A stretch of DNA of 64,000 nt from Sipunculus nudus. Lineage: Eukaryota > Annelida > Sipuncula > Golfingiida > Sipunculidae. A program made the translations under genes and the position numbers. The notes beneath the pieces are model-generated. The model had not been told where the DNA came from, did no database searches, and was given only the letters and a program-made list of their open reading frames with translations. The stretch covers positions 50,271,178-50,335,177 of the forward strand of contig CM049307.1 in NCBI GenBank assembly GCA_026874595.1. The letters run 5' to 3'. This document shows, one piece after another, positions 14,901 to 26,860 of this stretch. Each line of letters opens with the position of its first letter. Position 1 is the stretch's first letter.

Positions 14901-15852
14901 ATATTGGAGGCAGAAATATTTCTTTTATGGGTTTTAATTAGCAGGCTTATCAGTGGATACACTTGTATGTATTTCTGATCCCCTCTAAGCCCGGCTTGAT
15001 CACGCGGTATCACCGCCACACGCATCGTCTTATCCCGGATTTGTACGGGTTACCCACGTGCTTTACTGATATATTTTTAAATATACATGACAGAACACCG
15101 CTACAATCATTACAGGTTGCTGAGGACAGGCCCAGGATATTCCCAAATCAACCTATCTGTCATTTACGATTGACCCTCTTAAAAGAATTCGATGACGTGC
15201 ATGTTATTTTTCTTGAAGTATTCGATAATGTTGAGCTCCCATATTAAATATACCTTCAAATAATTTTCCGTGCAAACCAACGCCATAATTTATATTTCAT
15301 TCCTTATTTCGTACAAATTACACTTTGTATATAATTTATATTGAACCTGTAAAATAATTTTATATTTCAATTTTCTAATGTAACTTTATACAGGGGATAG
15401 GGGGTTTGTTTTATATTACCTGCATGCATATATACATTAAAAACAAGAGAAATATTAAGTAATTTTTTAGGCAAAATACTCTGTTCAGAGCATACGTTTC
15501 TTAAGATACATATAGCTAATTTAAAATTTCTATTTTGTATTTTTAAAATATAATAATATATGTTTTCTTTTTTTTCCATTTCGACTTAAAACGAATTATA
15601 CTATTAAAACGAATTTTTCGTTTATTTACATATATTGATATTGATATATATTTATATGTAAATATACAGTTCCCATATTTATATTTTATGTTTACGATCG
15701 GCCAATATAAATGTAATGCCTTATACAAAATAATACTCAGCATGCAGATATGCAATTGAACAATTCACAATCAAATAAATTTTCATAGAAGACACATTTC
15801 ATGCACCTTTTTTTTATAAAACTATCGTGTGTATATATACACATGTATGTAT

Positions 15853-15854
<2 letters not shown>

Positions 15855-15934
<80 letters not shown>
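15855..15934. repeat. Compound (TA)n(GA)n microsatellite
   Basis: TA run to about 15896, then GA. It has the same composition and order as the tract at 2391. Confidence 0.97.
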
Positions 15935-16058
15935 CGACTGTATATATTATTGCTGTGAACACGTTGAAATGAGTCAACTGAACCTTTCCATATATTGTTC
16001 AGTTGCTTTCATTCTTTTTTGGGAATATTCCTTAATTATACTGAAGTACCAGTTGCAT

Positions 16059-16060
<2 letters not shown>

Positions 16061-16111
<51 letters not shown>

Positions 16112-16134
16112 TATATAAATATATATATATATAC
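16061..16134. repeat. (TA)n microsatellite
   Basis: Long TA run, broken near its end. Confidence 0.96.
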
Positions 16135-16309
16135 ATAGTAGATAGTATAGTTATTATAGTGTCTTGTGCAATATTTTCAAAACACGAAAGGTTACAAATT
16201 CCATAGTACCCAATCCATAGCGGGGTTTATACGACACTCCATAACCACAAATTAAATAAAAGTACGTTGGATTGAATAAGTTTGACTGTCTAATTTCCGA
16301 GGCTGTGAC

Positions 16310-16564
16310 TTAATATTGACACATGATTAACATGATTTGATAACAAAAATACAATTTTTTTTCTGCACATGCAGCCATGTTATTGAAATCACTATTCTCT
16401 GGGCAAACACTATTATAAAGTAATGTTTGAGACACATTATATAATGGACCCTGGCATACAAAATAAATCTCTTCGACCTCGCTATCATTACAATATAGAC
16501 AAATTCTTTCGTTTGCTATAAGCTTTCGTAATTTACCATGCACCAAACAAAACTGGTTTACCAA
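16310..16564 (-). pseudogene. Decayed LINE fragment (C-terminal tail of reverse transcriptase)
   Basis: An open stretch on the minus strand reads HGKLRKLIANERICLYCNDS followed by EVEEIYFVCQGPLYN. This pattern, a basic helix, then R-(I/L)-C-x2-C-N..EVE..(Y/H)F...C..Y, is typical of the end of non-LTR retrotransposon ORF2 in invertebrates, where it reads RLC..C....EDE.HF...CP.Y. The frame is closed by a stop upstream and no reverse-transcriptase core is seen, so it is a dead fragment. Confidence 0.55.
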
Positions 16565-16689
16565 TAATGATTTCTAAGTTAAATAGTTTTCAAATATGCT
16601 TATAACCAGTAATGCTTTAAAATATGCCTTGTTTAAATTGACTCCCGTATATGCATATAAGCAAGTGATTTATTGACTTTTAAAAGTCT

Positions 16690-17150
16690 GAAATCATCGA
16701 CCATGGGGAGCTGAGGACATGCTGGCGTGGCACTCTGAATAGTGGGTGGTCAGGTTTACACCTAGCAGCATGATCCCGGGGTAGTGTGTCAATTAAAATT
16801 CCTAACAGGATTTGTATAAGGGATTAAAATAAAAGTGGGCTGGAGTGGACCGGAGCTGTCATATATGATTGATGTATGAACTAAATCCTTAGGTCTCTTG
16901 AGTTACTAACTGGGCTTGGGCTAGCTGGTGCCACCCCCTTAAGTGGTCATTGTTGACAAGTTCACTCCGACAATGATCCCATTTTTCGGTGCTGAGGAAC
17001 CCACCTCACGCTTCCATGGCGCCACGCGAGACAACGGCCTATTGGGGCGACATCTGGTGACAGCTGCCAACACTCCCATCTGACGGCTCCTTTTCAAACT
17101 GCGCAAGAATGTTCATTTTACCTCCGCCGGGGTTTACCTTGTTTTTTTTT
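16690..17150. other. GC-richer single-copy island
   Basis: Single-copy-looking sequence including gcgccacgcgagacaacggc and a ccgccggggttt segment. No ORF of interest. Confidence 0.25.
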
Positions 17151-18379
17151 TATTTTCGCTAGATGGTTATTATATTTGCTCTATATGATTATTCGGCCAG
17201 TGTGTCTGCAAGCATCTTTTTTTTTTCAAAAGGCTATGAACGCATTTGGTTAAATTTACTTCAGAGTTAGGGAAACGCCCAAGGATCAATAAAGATACAT
17301 GTAATATGACTGTCATAATATGTTTTAAAGGTCTCTTTGTGGTTGTGGGATTAGGCACTTTGTTCATCCCGCCCGACGGCTTTTGGTGTACTTATTGGCC
17401 TCCTTTGTTATAGGGAGCAGAGCTCACCCGTAATTCAGCTACGAGGATGGTGACACGGGACATGTCTCGGTGTAGCACACATCAAAGTTTGATCTGGATA
17501 TATTGCGGAGGTATATATGTGTTTTCTGACTACTTTCTTTTCCTTGATTTAATTCTATACATCCCAGACGGTGGTGTTTTCTCACTAAATAAATATATCA
17601 AGTGCGTGGTTGGTATTTTTTTCCTCAAAGAGACCATTGGTAAATTAAGTCCGTTCCCGCAGGGATGCCATTTTAAAATTTAAAATCCATTTTGTTAAAA
17701 ATTGTTTCTACTCTTAAACGAAATATTAAGCATAATGGCTTGATATGAGATAACAAGACCATGACTAGAACTCCATTTTCGGAGACATATTTTATTTATG
17801 TCCTTTGTTCGGATGATATATGGTTTGCACTCTCATCGTTGACGGTTCCTCAACCAGCTAAAGAAGTCGAAGACGGCGCCTGAGCTGCACTGTTGACACG
17901 GCCGAAACCGGGCTCAGCCAGCTCCCTCAGCAATGTGAAAGTGGATAGCTGAGAGGGTATTGGAGGTTTATTCTGCCCAGTTTTGAGCAGAAACTTGAGA
18001 TGATAGAGTTGAGATATAGCCTCAGTATAATTTTGTAGATGCCACACCAAGTCCAGCGCAAAAGAATCCGAGAGACACGATCCAGCGAAGATCCAGCTCC
18101 ACGAACCGGAGACAAAATGAGAAGTCATACGAGCCAGAAGAGCAGCAGCACCCACGCCCACACTTCTACCACAAATGCAGACAGTTTGGCGGTTGTCTAG
18201 AACCCCCCCCCCCCCCCCCAAAAAAAAAAAAAAAAAAAACAAAGAATGAATGAGAGCGATCTTATGTTCCTTCATTAGCCCTTTGATAGTTCCATGGTTT
18301 AGAATATTTATGACACCAGCAACCAGTTAGTGTAGCACTCACCAACGTTTGACCAGGACCATGGCGGAGGTACATATGT

Positions 18380-19680
18380 GGTCTCTGACTACCTGATTTT
18401 CCGTTTATTCAATTTTAAATGTTGTTACCTTCACCGAGAAATGTATGTGATCACCGGTGTTTGTTGCGTGCCGGAAATCTTCGATTTCGGCGAGCATGTT
18501 GGTCAGTTCCGTATGTCTGTTTGTTGGTCTGTGGCCACTCTACAGGTTGCAATTTTGCAGCAATCGCTTTCAAACTTACACAGTTGATTGACGATCAAAA
18601 GTTACAAGAGCCTCTTGTTTTTGGTCAATATAGATCAGAGTTCAAGGTCATAAAAAACTTTGAAATTTTAAAATCATAACTTCGTTAATATGTCTTATCT
18701 TCACAAACCATGGCTAATTTTCTTCCCCTGGATCCTCTTCATAGCCTGGTTTAGTCAGCTGGTCTCAAACTAGTGTCAGTTGGTTAGTATGTCTGGCTGT
18801 TTGTTAGTTGTCCTCAATTTCGACTGCTTGCTGGTTCTCCCTTCTGAAGTATAGCATATTCTACAGGCCACAATTTTGCAGGAATTACTTTATAACCTAC
18901 ACATATTGTATATCGGGACGATATCGGGAAGCCGTTTACATTTAATTCAAATAGGTCAAAGTTCAAGATCAAGGTCATCAAAACACCTCGACATCCTATT
19001 TTCCTCATAAATTTGTCAATATTGGTCCTATTTTTACAAATCACAAAACACCTCGACATCCTATTTTCCTCATAAATTTGTCAATATTGGTCCTATTTTT
19101 ACAAATCACAATGGCTCATTTTGTTTCTCTTTGTCTTCTTCATAAAAATGTCTAGTCAACTTCCATTAACTTTGTCAGTATGTCTGTCTCTTTGTCGGTT
19201 GTCTTCTATTTCGCCCCCTTGCTTGTTCTTGTGCATTACATATAGCATTCTACAGATGACAGTTTTGCAGGATTCACTTTGATGCTTACGCATAGGGACG
19301 ATTTCTGGAAGCCTTATATGTATTATTAAAATAGGTCAAAGTTCAAGCTCAAGGAAATCACAACACATTAAAATCTCATTTTCCTCATAACTTTGTCAAT
19401 ATTGGTCATCTTCTCACAATCTTTGACTCATTTTCTTCCTCTTACTCTTCTTCATGATATGGTTTAGTTACTTTGTCAGTATGTCTGTCTGTTTGTCAGT
19501 AGTCTTCAATTTTGGCTGGCTTGCGGGTTCTTGTGTCTTACAATTAGCATTCTACAGGCAACAGTTTGGCAGGAATCCTTTTGAACTGGTACACCTTATG
19601 TCTTATACTAATATCTCGAAAAAAGTTTTTCATTTTCCGAAAATAGCCGCTTGGGGGCGCTGCACTCGAGACACTACAAC
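18380..19680 (+). repeat. Tandem array of a roughly 300-bp dispersed repeat
   Basis: Four diverged units anchored by gtctgtttgt.agttgtc-like segments near 18512, 18790, 19182 and 19483, each followed by agcattctacagg, a gttttgcagga motif and caaagttcaag. It ends with a gggggcgctgcactcgag motif. It is the same family as the array at 43040-45300 but in the opposite orientation. Three short ORFs inside are fortuitous. Confidence 0.8.
18981..19110. repeat. Perfect 65-bp tandem duplication
   Basis: Two copies starting aaacacctcgacatcctatt at 18981 and 19046 appear identical along their whole length. They lie inside a unit of the 300-bp array and look very recent compared with the diverged units around them. 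Confidence 0.93.
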
Positions 19681-20699
19681 ATATCATTGTTTGGTCATAT
19701 CACTTAATCTATAAATCTTACGTACATAAACTATAGCTCAGAATCTGTGACGTTTGGTAGTATAAGACATTGTATTGCCTTATTAGACCTATGGAGTACA
19801 CAACACTTTGTGCTGCGTGCACGTGGAAAGCGCCAATTTAATGTCTTCCTATGATGCGTGATGGTCTTGACCTTGCCGGAATATAATGCATGGCGGCTTC
19901 TTTTATACATCGGAGGCAAGAAACTAGCAGCCAGGTATTCGTGTGTCTTTGGCAAAGGTCTATGCACGACACTGAATGCAATGATTTTTATGCGACCTTT
20001 TTACTGTATTAAGGGGTTTGAAAAGCTGGAAAGACAGAATTTTAACTTAATATCATATTATTTGCTTTCATAAATGTGTTTGAAATGTATAGTATGTTTT
20101 CATTTAATGGTCTCATTTTTTTCTTCTTTGACTCAAATTGCCAAATTTTAATAAATCCCCTTTACGGAGCGAACAAAAGTTGTTAGCTATTTGATCACAG
20201 ACAGAATCCCAACTCTGACACAGGCTTTTACGTGCCATCTGTCTGGTAAGGCTTTTCCCCGTGAGAAGGCGAGGCTTATAGGGGTTGATGAGTTTATTTT
20301 TATATGCATATTTAGATAAAAAAACAATTCTTGTGGGTCGACCGACTTAGGTTCCCGTGAGTGCAAAATCATAGATTTAAACAATTTCTTTCTTTCTTTC
20401 TTTGTTCTGTCATTTTCGGTTTCGCTTAGAACCCCAATATTGCCGATTTAAAAAACTCAAATTTGGGCACAATTTTAGTCGTATATCACATATTTGCGCC
20501 TATTTATTTACCTTGACCCTATTCTCATGGTCGTACACTACATAGCCGACCCCCCCCCCCCCCCCCATTATCGCTCATTCTCTGATCAGGGTCTTCCATT
20601 GATTACGTTGTGACTGCATGCTAACATCTTGTAGTGCACCCATGTTTCCTTGTTTCCCTTCTTGTCATCTGTTTCCTTCCTGTAATCCACTCTGTATTT

Positions 20700-22100
20700 C
20701 CATGCTGTAAACCTCCCTATATTTTTGTTACAGGGTCTATCCTTTAATCTGTCCCGTCGTCCACACGTTACTAAAATTCTGTATCACAGCCTATAGATCC
20801 ACCCTGTATTTCCGTCTGTAGTCCAAACTATACTTCCATCTTGTAGTATACTTTATATTTCCGTCACGTTGTCAGTCCTATATAGATTCACCCTGTATTT
20901 CCGTCTATAGTCCAAACTATACTTCCATCTTGTACCGACTTCTGTTGCTCATGGGTAGAGCGCAGGACTCAAAGCCGGGAGATCGTGAGTTCGAATCTCA
21001 GCCGAGGCGGTGAGGTTTTTCACGGTCGGCCCCAACTCAGGTGAGCGCTCTGCAGGCTTAATTGGAAGGTCGTGCCCAACGGCCGTGTTTCACTCACAAA
21101 CGAGTGCGCCTTTCGGGGGTTACCAACCCAGGGCCCGCAGGTGCAGTAGTCACCGGGCCTGGTTAACGCCAGGATATAAAATGAGAGGAAGCGTGTGATA
21201 CTGCCCTGTCAAGTAGTCCGAAACCGGAAAGGAAATCTGCAGATGTACATATACTTAGTTAAGCTGGCATTATCAAAAAATGGAGGCGGTTATCTCCGAC
21301 AAAAAAATATTTAAAAAAAAAATACTTCCATCTTGTAGTATACTTTATATTTCCGTCACGTTGTCAGTCCTATATATATATCCACCCTGTATTTCCGTCT
21401 ATAGTCCAAACTATACTTCCATCTTGTAGTATACTTTAAATTTCCGTCACGTTATCCATCCTATATGGGTCTACCCTGTATTTCCGTCCATAGTCAAATC
21501 TATACTTTCATCCTGTAGTATACGTTACCCATCCTATCTATAGATCCACCCTGTATTTCCGTCTTTAGTCCAAACTATACTTCCATCTTGTAGTATACTT
21601 TAAAATTCCGTCACATTATCCATCCTATATAGATCTACCCTGTATTTCCGTCCATAGTCAAATCTATACATTTATCCTGTAGTATACTTTATATTTCCGA
21701 AACGTTACACATCCTATATAGATTCACCCTGTAGTTTTGTCTATAGTCCAAACTATACTTCTATCTTGTAGTATACTTTATATTTCCGTCACGTTGTCAG
21801 TCCTATATAGATCCACCCTGTATTTCCGTCTACAATCCAAACTATACTTCCATCTTGTAGTATACTTTAAATTTCCGTCACGTTGTCAGTCCTACATATA
21901 GATTCATCTTGTATTTCCGTCTAAAGTCCAAACTATACTTCAAACTTGTAGTATACTTTATATTTCCGTCACGTTATCCATCCTATATAGATCCACCCTG
22001 TATTTCCGTCCATAGTCAAAACTATACTTCCATCCTGTAGTATACTTTATATTTCCTGCAGTTGGTCCTATACATCCCGTTTTATATGTCATTATTTGTT
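20700..22100. repeat. 90-bp tandem satellite, about a dozen units
   Basis: ttgtagtatac or its variants recur near 20841, 21334, 21424, 21512, 21589, 21677, 21768, 21858, 21948 and 22038: a 90-bp period with one shortened unit. Each unit contains ccaccctgtatttccgtc, tagtccaaactatacttcca and gtatactttatatttccgtc. The two halves of a unit share tatttccgtc, suggesting a 45-bp ancestor. The array is split by a SINE at 20935-21321 and decays towards 22350. No coding potential is seen. Confidence 0.92.
20935..21321 (+). mobile_element. tRNA-derived SINE, full copy with target-site duplication
   Basis: Begins with a tRNA-like region holding an A-box-like segment (gctcatgggtagagcgc) and a B box (gagttcgaatctc). 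Then comes a 300-bp body containing caactcaggtgagcgc and tcaccgggcctggtta, and finally an A-rich tail. It is flanked by 16-bp direct repeats atacttccatcttgta at 20919-20934 and 21322-21337, and it interrupts one unit of the 90-bp satellite. This is a clean, fairly recent insertion. It is not a functional tRNA gene, because the cloverleaf is followed by a long body and tail. Confidence 0.9.
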
Positions 22101-22360
22101 TCCGTCCTATGGTGCATACTCTAATTCTACCCAGAAGTCAGTCTTATAATTCCATCCTGTTGTCTATCCTATAGATCAGCCTTTAAGTCCCCTATCAGTT
22201 CCGTTTGTGTAGCCCATCCTAAAGTTTCATCCCTGAAATTCTGTAATTCTGTCATGTAGTCTATCCTTTGTACCCTGTGGTCCACCCTATATATAGTTCC
22301 ACCCAGTAGTCTATATAAACGCTGTAACAATTCATCCTGTTGTCCACCCTATAACTGTAA
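22101..22360. repeat. Decayed continuation of the 90-bp satellite
   Basis: Shorter degenerate motifs (cctatagat, tccatcctgttgtc, ccaccctata) keep the flavour of the array but lose the 90-bp register. It is followed by unique sequence. Confidence 0.5.
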
Positions 22361-23026
22361 CCGAGTTTTGCGGATACCATGTTTTCCTTCGGAGGTCGTT
22401 TCCGGATAGGTTTCCGGAGAACTCCTTCGTAACCACTGGACGGAATTTACGAAGCTCGAATCATGAACGGGTAACATGCGAACTGCTGCATCCTCATCTC
22501 TACAGAGCATCCTTCTGTGTATCTGTTTTCCAACATAAACCATCATATCTTGGGACCAATCGGGCTCGACTTAAACATGAGTATATACAGCACTTGGAAA
22601 GCTTTATATCATACACAAAACTGGTGGCACCATCTACCAACAATTTTTGCACAGCGTCGATCTTTTTGTCTGCCTTGGGTTAAAATCATTTATATCTATG
22701 CAGTTGTTGGACTTTTTGAACACATAGACATTATATATAGGTTTCTCGTTAAAAAAATATTCAAACTCACGGTAAAAATCACTCATATCTCAGCAGTTGT
22801 TCGACGTATATATATCGAACTAAAATTTTCAAACTCACGGTAAAAATCACTCATATCTCAGCAGTTGTTTGACGTATATCGAACTGAATTTTGCTTGAGA
22901 TTTTGTAAACATCTTGGAAAGCTTTCTCGTTCAAATGACAGAAGACACAACCTACAATCATGTTTTCGTGGCAGACATCCATGCATGCATGCTATTATGC
23001 TACATATCTCACTCTATTACCAGCAG

Positions 23027-23030
<4 letters not shown>

Positions 23031-23086
<56 letters not shown>
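23031..23086. repeat. (TA)n microsatellite
   Basis: Directly abuts the MITE-like element at 23090. Confidence 0.97.
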
Positions 23087-23089
<3 letters not shown>

Positions 23090-23091
<2 letters not shown>

Positions 23092-23247
23092 GTAAACCTT
23101 GCCTAACAACCACCGCGGTTTAGCCACCGCCTCGATCAAAACAACAACACAATTCTGTACCACTCTGTACCAGCTTGGACGACCATCTCGCAAATGCGAC
23201 AACTTTAGCGAGGTCCCGGTGATGGTCGTAATTGCTAGGTTTCACTG
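23090..23247. mobile_element. Short MITE-like element with cagt...actg ends
   Basis: 158 bp. The left end cagtaaaccttgcctaacaa and the reverse complement of the right end cagtgaaacctagcaattac are imperfect inverted repeats that continue into ccaccg/ccatcaccgg. It is flanked by TA-rich DNA. CAGT ends of this type resemble pogo/Tigger-like non-autonomous elements. Ends and class are tentative. Confidence 0.45.
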
Positions 23248-24029
23248 TATATATGGACAGTTTATCAGGTATACTATTGGTATGTGTTCCTGTATATATA
23301 TACGTTCAACAAGTATGCATAATGTTCACCTGGCACAGGGTAACTGTTATTGAAATCATCTAAATGAGCTGAATAGGTCATCGTGGCAAAACTTGTTCGA
23401 AATAAATAAGTAAATGCCAGTTTTGAGCAGTCTGTACCTGATCGGAATGCGCCAATGTTCTTGTCTGTCCGTGCGTGCGTGTGCCTGCCCCCCCCCCCCC
23501 CCCCCCAATTATAGCTATCACCAAAGATTAGGTATGTCAGCTCCGGACAGCTGGTCAGCTATCTGACTAGTGCGTGCCTGGCGGGGAAGGCCTGAGTGTA
23601 TTTAGCTGTGGTATATACAGATCAGTTCAAGACGACTCACGATAAGTACTACCTACCTGAAGTTAAGCATGGGCCTATCGAGATCGCTGGGTCCTGCGTG
23701 ATAGGTTTTATTAAGGCGGTTTTAATCTGAATGTCACTTGTCAGAAGCCAAATGAGTTGTAAATGATGTAGACCACAGGTATTAGTTAATAACAGACTTG
23801 ATGTGAGTGCACGTACTGACCTGGTCAGATCTGCAATGCGTTTAATACACATACAATCTATACGTCTTATAAATTCGGGAGGACTAAATGACCCTTCCAA
23901 GATTTAATTTTGAATGTAGGTGAATTTAATGGTGAGATGGTGTAAATAGTGTATTATAATGTATGTTATGTTTTGATCATACTCAAATAATTTTAATAAT
24001 TCTTGTAATACAATTGTGAGCAGATGTGA

Positions 24030-24045
24030 ACACACACACACACAC

Positions 24046-24108
<63 letters not shown>
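24030..24108. repeat. Compound (CA)n(TA)n microsatellite
   Basis: CA to 24046, then TA. It directly abuts the left end of the inverted-repeat element at 24111. Confidence 0.97.
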
Positions 24109-24110
24109 CC

Positions 24111-24587
24111 CTGTGGTTGGCTTTATGTTCACGAGAATTTCAAATTCACGATATTTGCAAGAGGGATATTATCATGAAAATGAAACCGTCAGGAATAAGA
24201 CGCTCCTTCAGCACTTCTAAGCAGTCATTTATATTATGACCACATTATTCATCTCACCTGTCTGAAAAGGGTCACTTTCAAACAAACCTACAAACTACTG
24301 TGTCCATGGAATCTACAGGGGCAAACCTTGAAAGCACGGCTTCTAATACGAGTAAATTTCTAAGGTGAATAGCTACAATACACTTATTACTTCAACTAGT
24401 TAGGTAAATGAAATAGAGTGGCGGATTGTTATCAGATTTGTTTTTTAAAATATGTAATTTAACACACTTAGAGTACTTTTTACGTTTTTGGTGAGATTGC
24501 GAAAAATAAACCCTCGCGAGACACCAATGTTATATTATCGCGATATTATCGCAAAATTTCAGCCTCGCGAATATGAGCCAACTACAG
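24111..24587. mobile_element. Non-autonomous DNA element with about 45-bp terminal inverted repeats
   Basis: The left end reads ctgtggttggctttatgttc acgag, and the reverse complement of the right end reads ctgtagttggctcatattcg cgag. Similarity continues about 45 bp inward through a cacgata/gcgata core. The total is 477 bp with no transposase. It abuts a (TA)n tract on the left and no clear target duplication is seen. A MITE-like element is the best reading. Confidence 0.65.
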
Positions 24588-25016
24588 TTTTAAGACGGAA
24601 CGAAGTCCAACTATAACTGAACATTGAATACATGATGTAGCGCACTATCACCACGATATGTTCAGTCCATAATATTTAAACTTTAAATCAGCAAAAGACT
24701 CAGATTGTAGGCAGAGTTGTAATATATTATACACTCCCATTTGCGAATTAATGTAAATAATGAGACAACATTATTTAATTCAGAAATGTCTTCGAAGAAC
24801 ATGCAATGCTTTAAATATTGTAGCGGAGAAATTCTTAAACATACATATGCGTATATAAAACTGTTTCAAAAATGAATTTGTGATCACGTGTGTGCCAAGT
24901 ATGTAAGATTATGAAATAAAACAATTATCATGCAATATTCTCCAGTTTTGTTGTTTTTATATGGACATCTATCTCAGTTCTGTGTGTCTGCCTGTCTATG
25001 TGTGTAATACTGTGTA

Positions 25017-25017
25017 T

Positions 25018-25050
<33 letters not shown>

Positions 25051-25070
25051 GCGAGGGGGGGGGGGGGGAG
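25017..25070. repeat. (GA)n followed by broken poly-G
   Basis: GA run, then two G runs split by cga. Strongly purine-biased. Confidence 0.95.
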
Positions 25071-26289
25071 TCATGGAATGTTGAAACATAAATTTAAAAT
25101 AAGTTAAACAAATATGCTAGCAAATCAATGGTCGTAAAAGCACTATCATATCAGCTGAGGTTAAAAAAGAATAAAGAAAAGAATTATCCACATGCAACAG
25201 CTATAACGCCCTAAATCGCAACAGTATGGGCCAAACAGAGTTGAAACATTGTACTGATTATAGATAATTAAGGTAATATTGTTCCTTCAAAAGAAGGTTT
25301 TCTGAGAAAAAGGTATATGGGACAAACCAAAGGAGTAACGACAACCCCCCCCCCCTCCCCTCCTTCCTCCCTGAAATGAGGACACCCGCTCAAAATCCCC
25401 AGACAAGCTCCCCCTCTCCCCTTATGACAAACAGATCTAAACCCCTCTCCCAGAATAAAAGAATTTTCTACACTCTCCCCCCCCCCCACATATTAAAAAA
25501 GATAGGTTTTTATTAAAGAAAAATAATATTTGTTCAGTTTTTTATAATTACATTGTATTTTATTCATAATTCATATATAAGATTTAAACATTCAGAAACA
25601 CGGGCTAGTGTTTATGCAAATTATGTGTGGCAGTGGACACATGCAATATTCTTTTTTCAATATTTGATGCATATATACCCCTTAAACAAGGCTACACTAA
25701 ATTTTTTCTCCAGTAATAAGTAAAAGGAAGTGATTTGCAGGAAGCCTCCCGTATATTAATTCTGAAAGTACTAATTTTATTTTTAATCTGTAGATTGGCA
25801 ATAGATTGTGAAAAAAAATCACTAAAAACAAACCACCTGGAATATAAAACAAACAGTATTGAATCTATATGTACATTTATATTAAAATGTCTTTATTTTG
25901 AAGGTGAAATGAAACTTCCATCAGTTGGCCCCTGATATTTTTCATTTCGCTTTCTGTCTGTTTGTCTGTCTGTCTTAATTTTTGTCCCCCCCCCCCCCTT
26001 TCCACTCTCTGCGTCAAGAAATTTATCGTTCCTATTGTTGTGATAATTTGAAACTAATCACCTCCCCAGAACGGAAATTGGTCTGAGAGAAAAAAGGTTT
26101 TTCATTCCTATCAGTACAACTTAAATGGCGCTATTAATAAGAAAAAGGTAAAATTAAAAAAAGGAAATAGTGATAACTCCTTTTTCCCATAGGATGAAAG
26201 AAAAAAATACAGAAGTGGTAAGATTATTAACATATCACTAGATATGGGCGCACTTTCTTCGGAAAGGAAAAAAAGATTAATTTGTAATT

Positions 26290-26860
26290 AATGAGTACAA
26301 ATTGCCTTTTTCGTAACTTCATGGAATTCCATTCAAAATCGGCCCGTGCTGACACGAACTTGAATGACCTGCAGTTAAGCCAGAGGACCAGAGTTTATCT
26401 TCTGACGTGGGTCACTGTTGTCTCTTCTCCATATGGCACTTTTTATCAGCCCATTGTCCGGCCGCGAACACCGACAGGGGCCACGTGCGGTTGACGCCAT
26501 ACAAGTCACCATATCGTAAACAAACAACTCTATTATAACTGGCTACTGTGACGGCCACGTGGCCTGAAACTGACGCGGGGTGAAACTGAACAGTTTGTCG
26601 ATTTCCAAGTGTCAGGCTGGCGTAATGCCGGCCGCTTGTTCATTTCCCGGGAAGCCCCCGGGCGCGTGATCGCTTTCAGCCCCCCACTCTCAAACACCGC
26701 TCCCCTAGTCAAGAGGGGTTTACCAGGAAATCCTCGCGGATTAATCGCTGATTAATCACACATGTGCCCTGGAAATAAAGTGCGACGATACTAACCGCAC
26801 CGAGGGATCATTCCGCCCAAACATAAAGCACCGTGCCCTGGAGCTGGGTCAAAAAATGTA
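26290..26860. other. GC-rich island with palindromes
   Basis: The most GC-rich stretch of the left half. It contains cccgggaagcccccgggcgc (SmaI-type palindromes), ggccacgtg E-boxes twice, and gattaatcgctgattaatca (paired GATTAATC homeodomain-like sites). No ORF spans it. Promoter or enhancer function is possible but unproven. Confidence 0.35.

Larger units (their letters stand above)
1..20690. other. AT-rich gene desert
   Basis: Apart from the islands, microsatellites, LINE fragment and 300-bp array listed separately, this stretch shows only A/T-rich sequence with short chance ORFs. No conserved protein segment was recognised in either strand. Confidence 0.7.

Noticed and set aside
17850-18275. 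141-codon minus-strand ORF
   Set aside because: The minus frame runs through poly-T and poly-G and matches nothing. The plus strand has a HPRPHFYHKCRQFGGC-like stretch that faintly recalls the end of retroelement gag, but it is too broken to call.
20940-21010. A tRNA gene
   Set aside because: The tRNA-like sequence is the head of a SINE: a 300-bp body and A-rich tail follow, and target duplications flank the whole unit. The same applies to 28595-28660.
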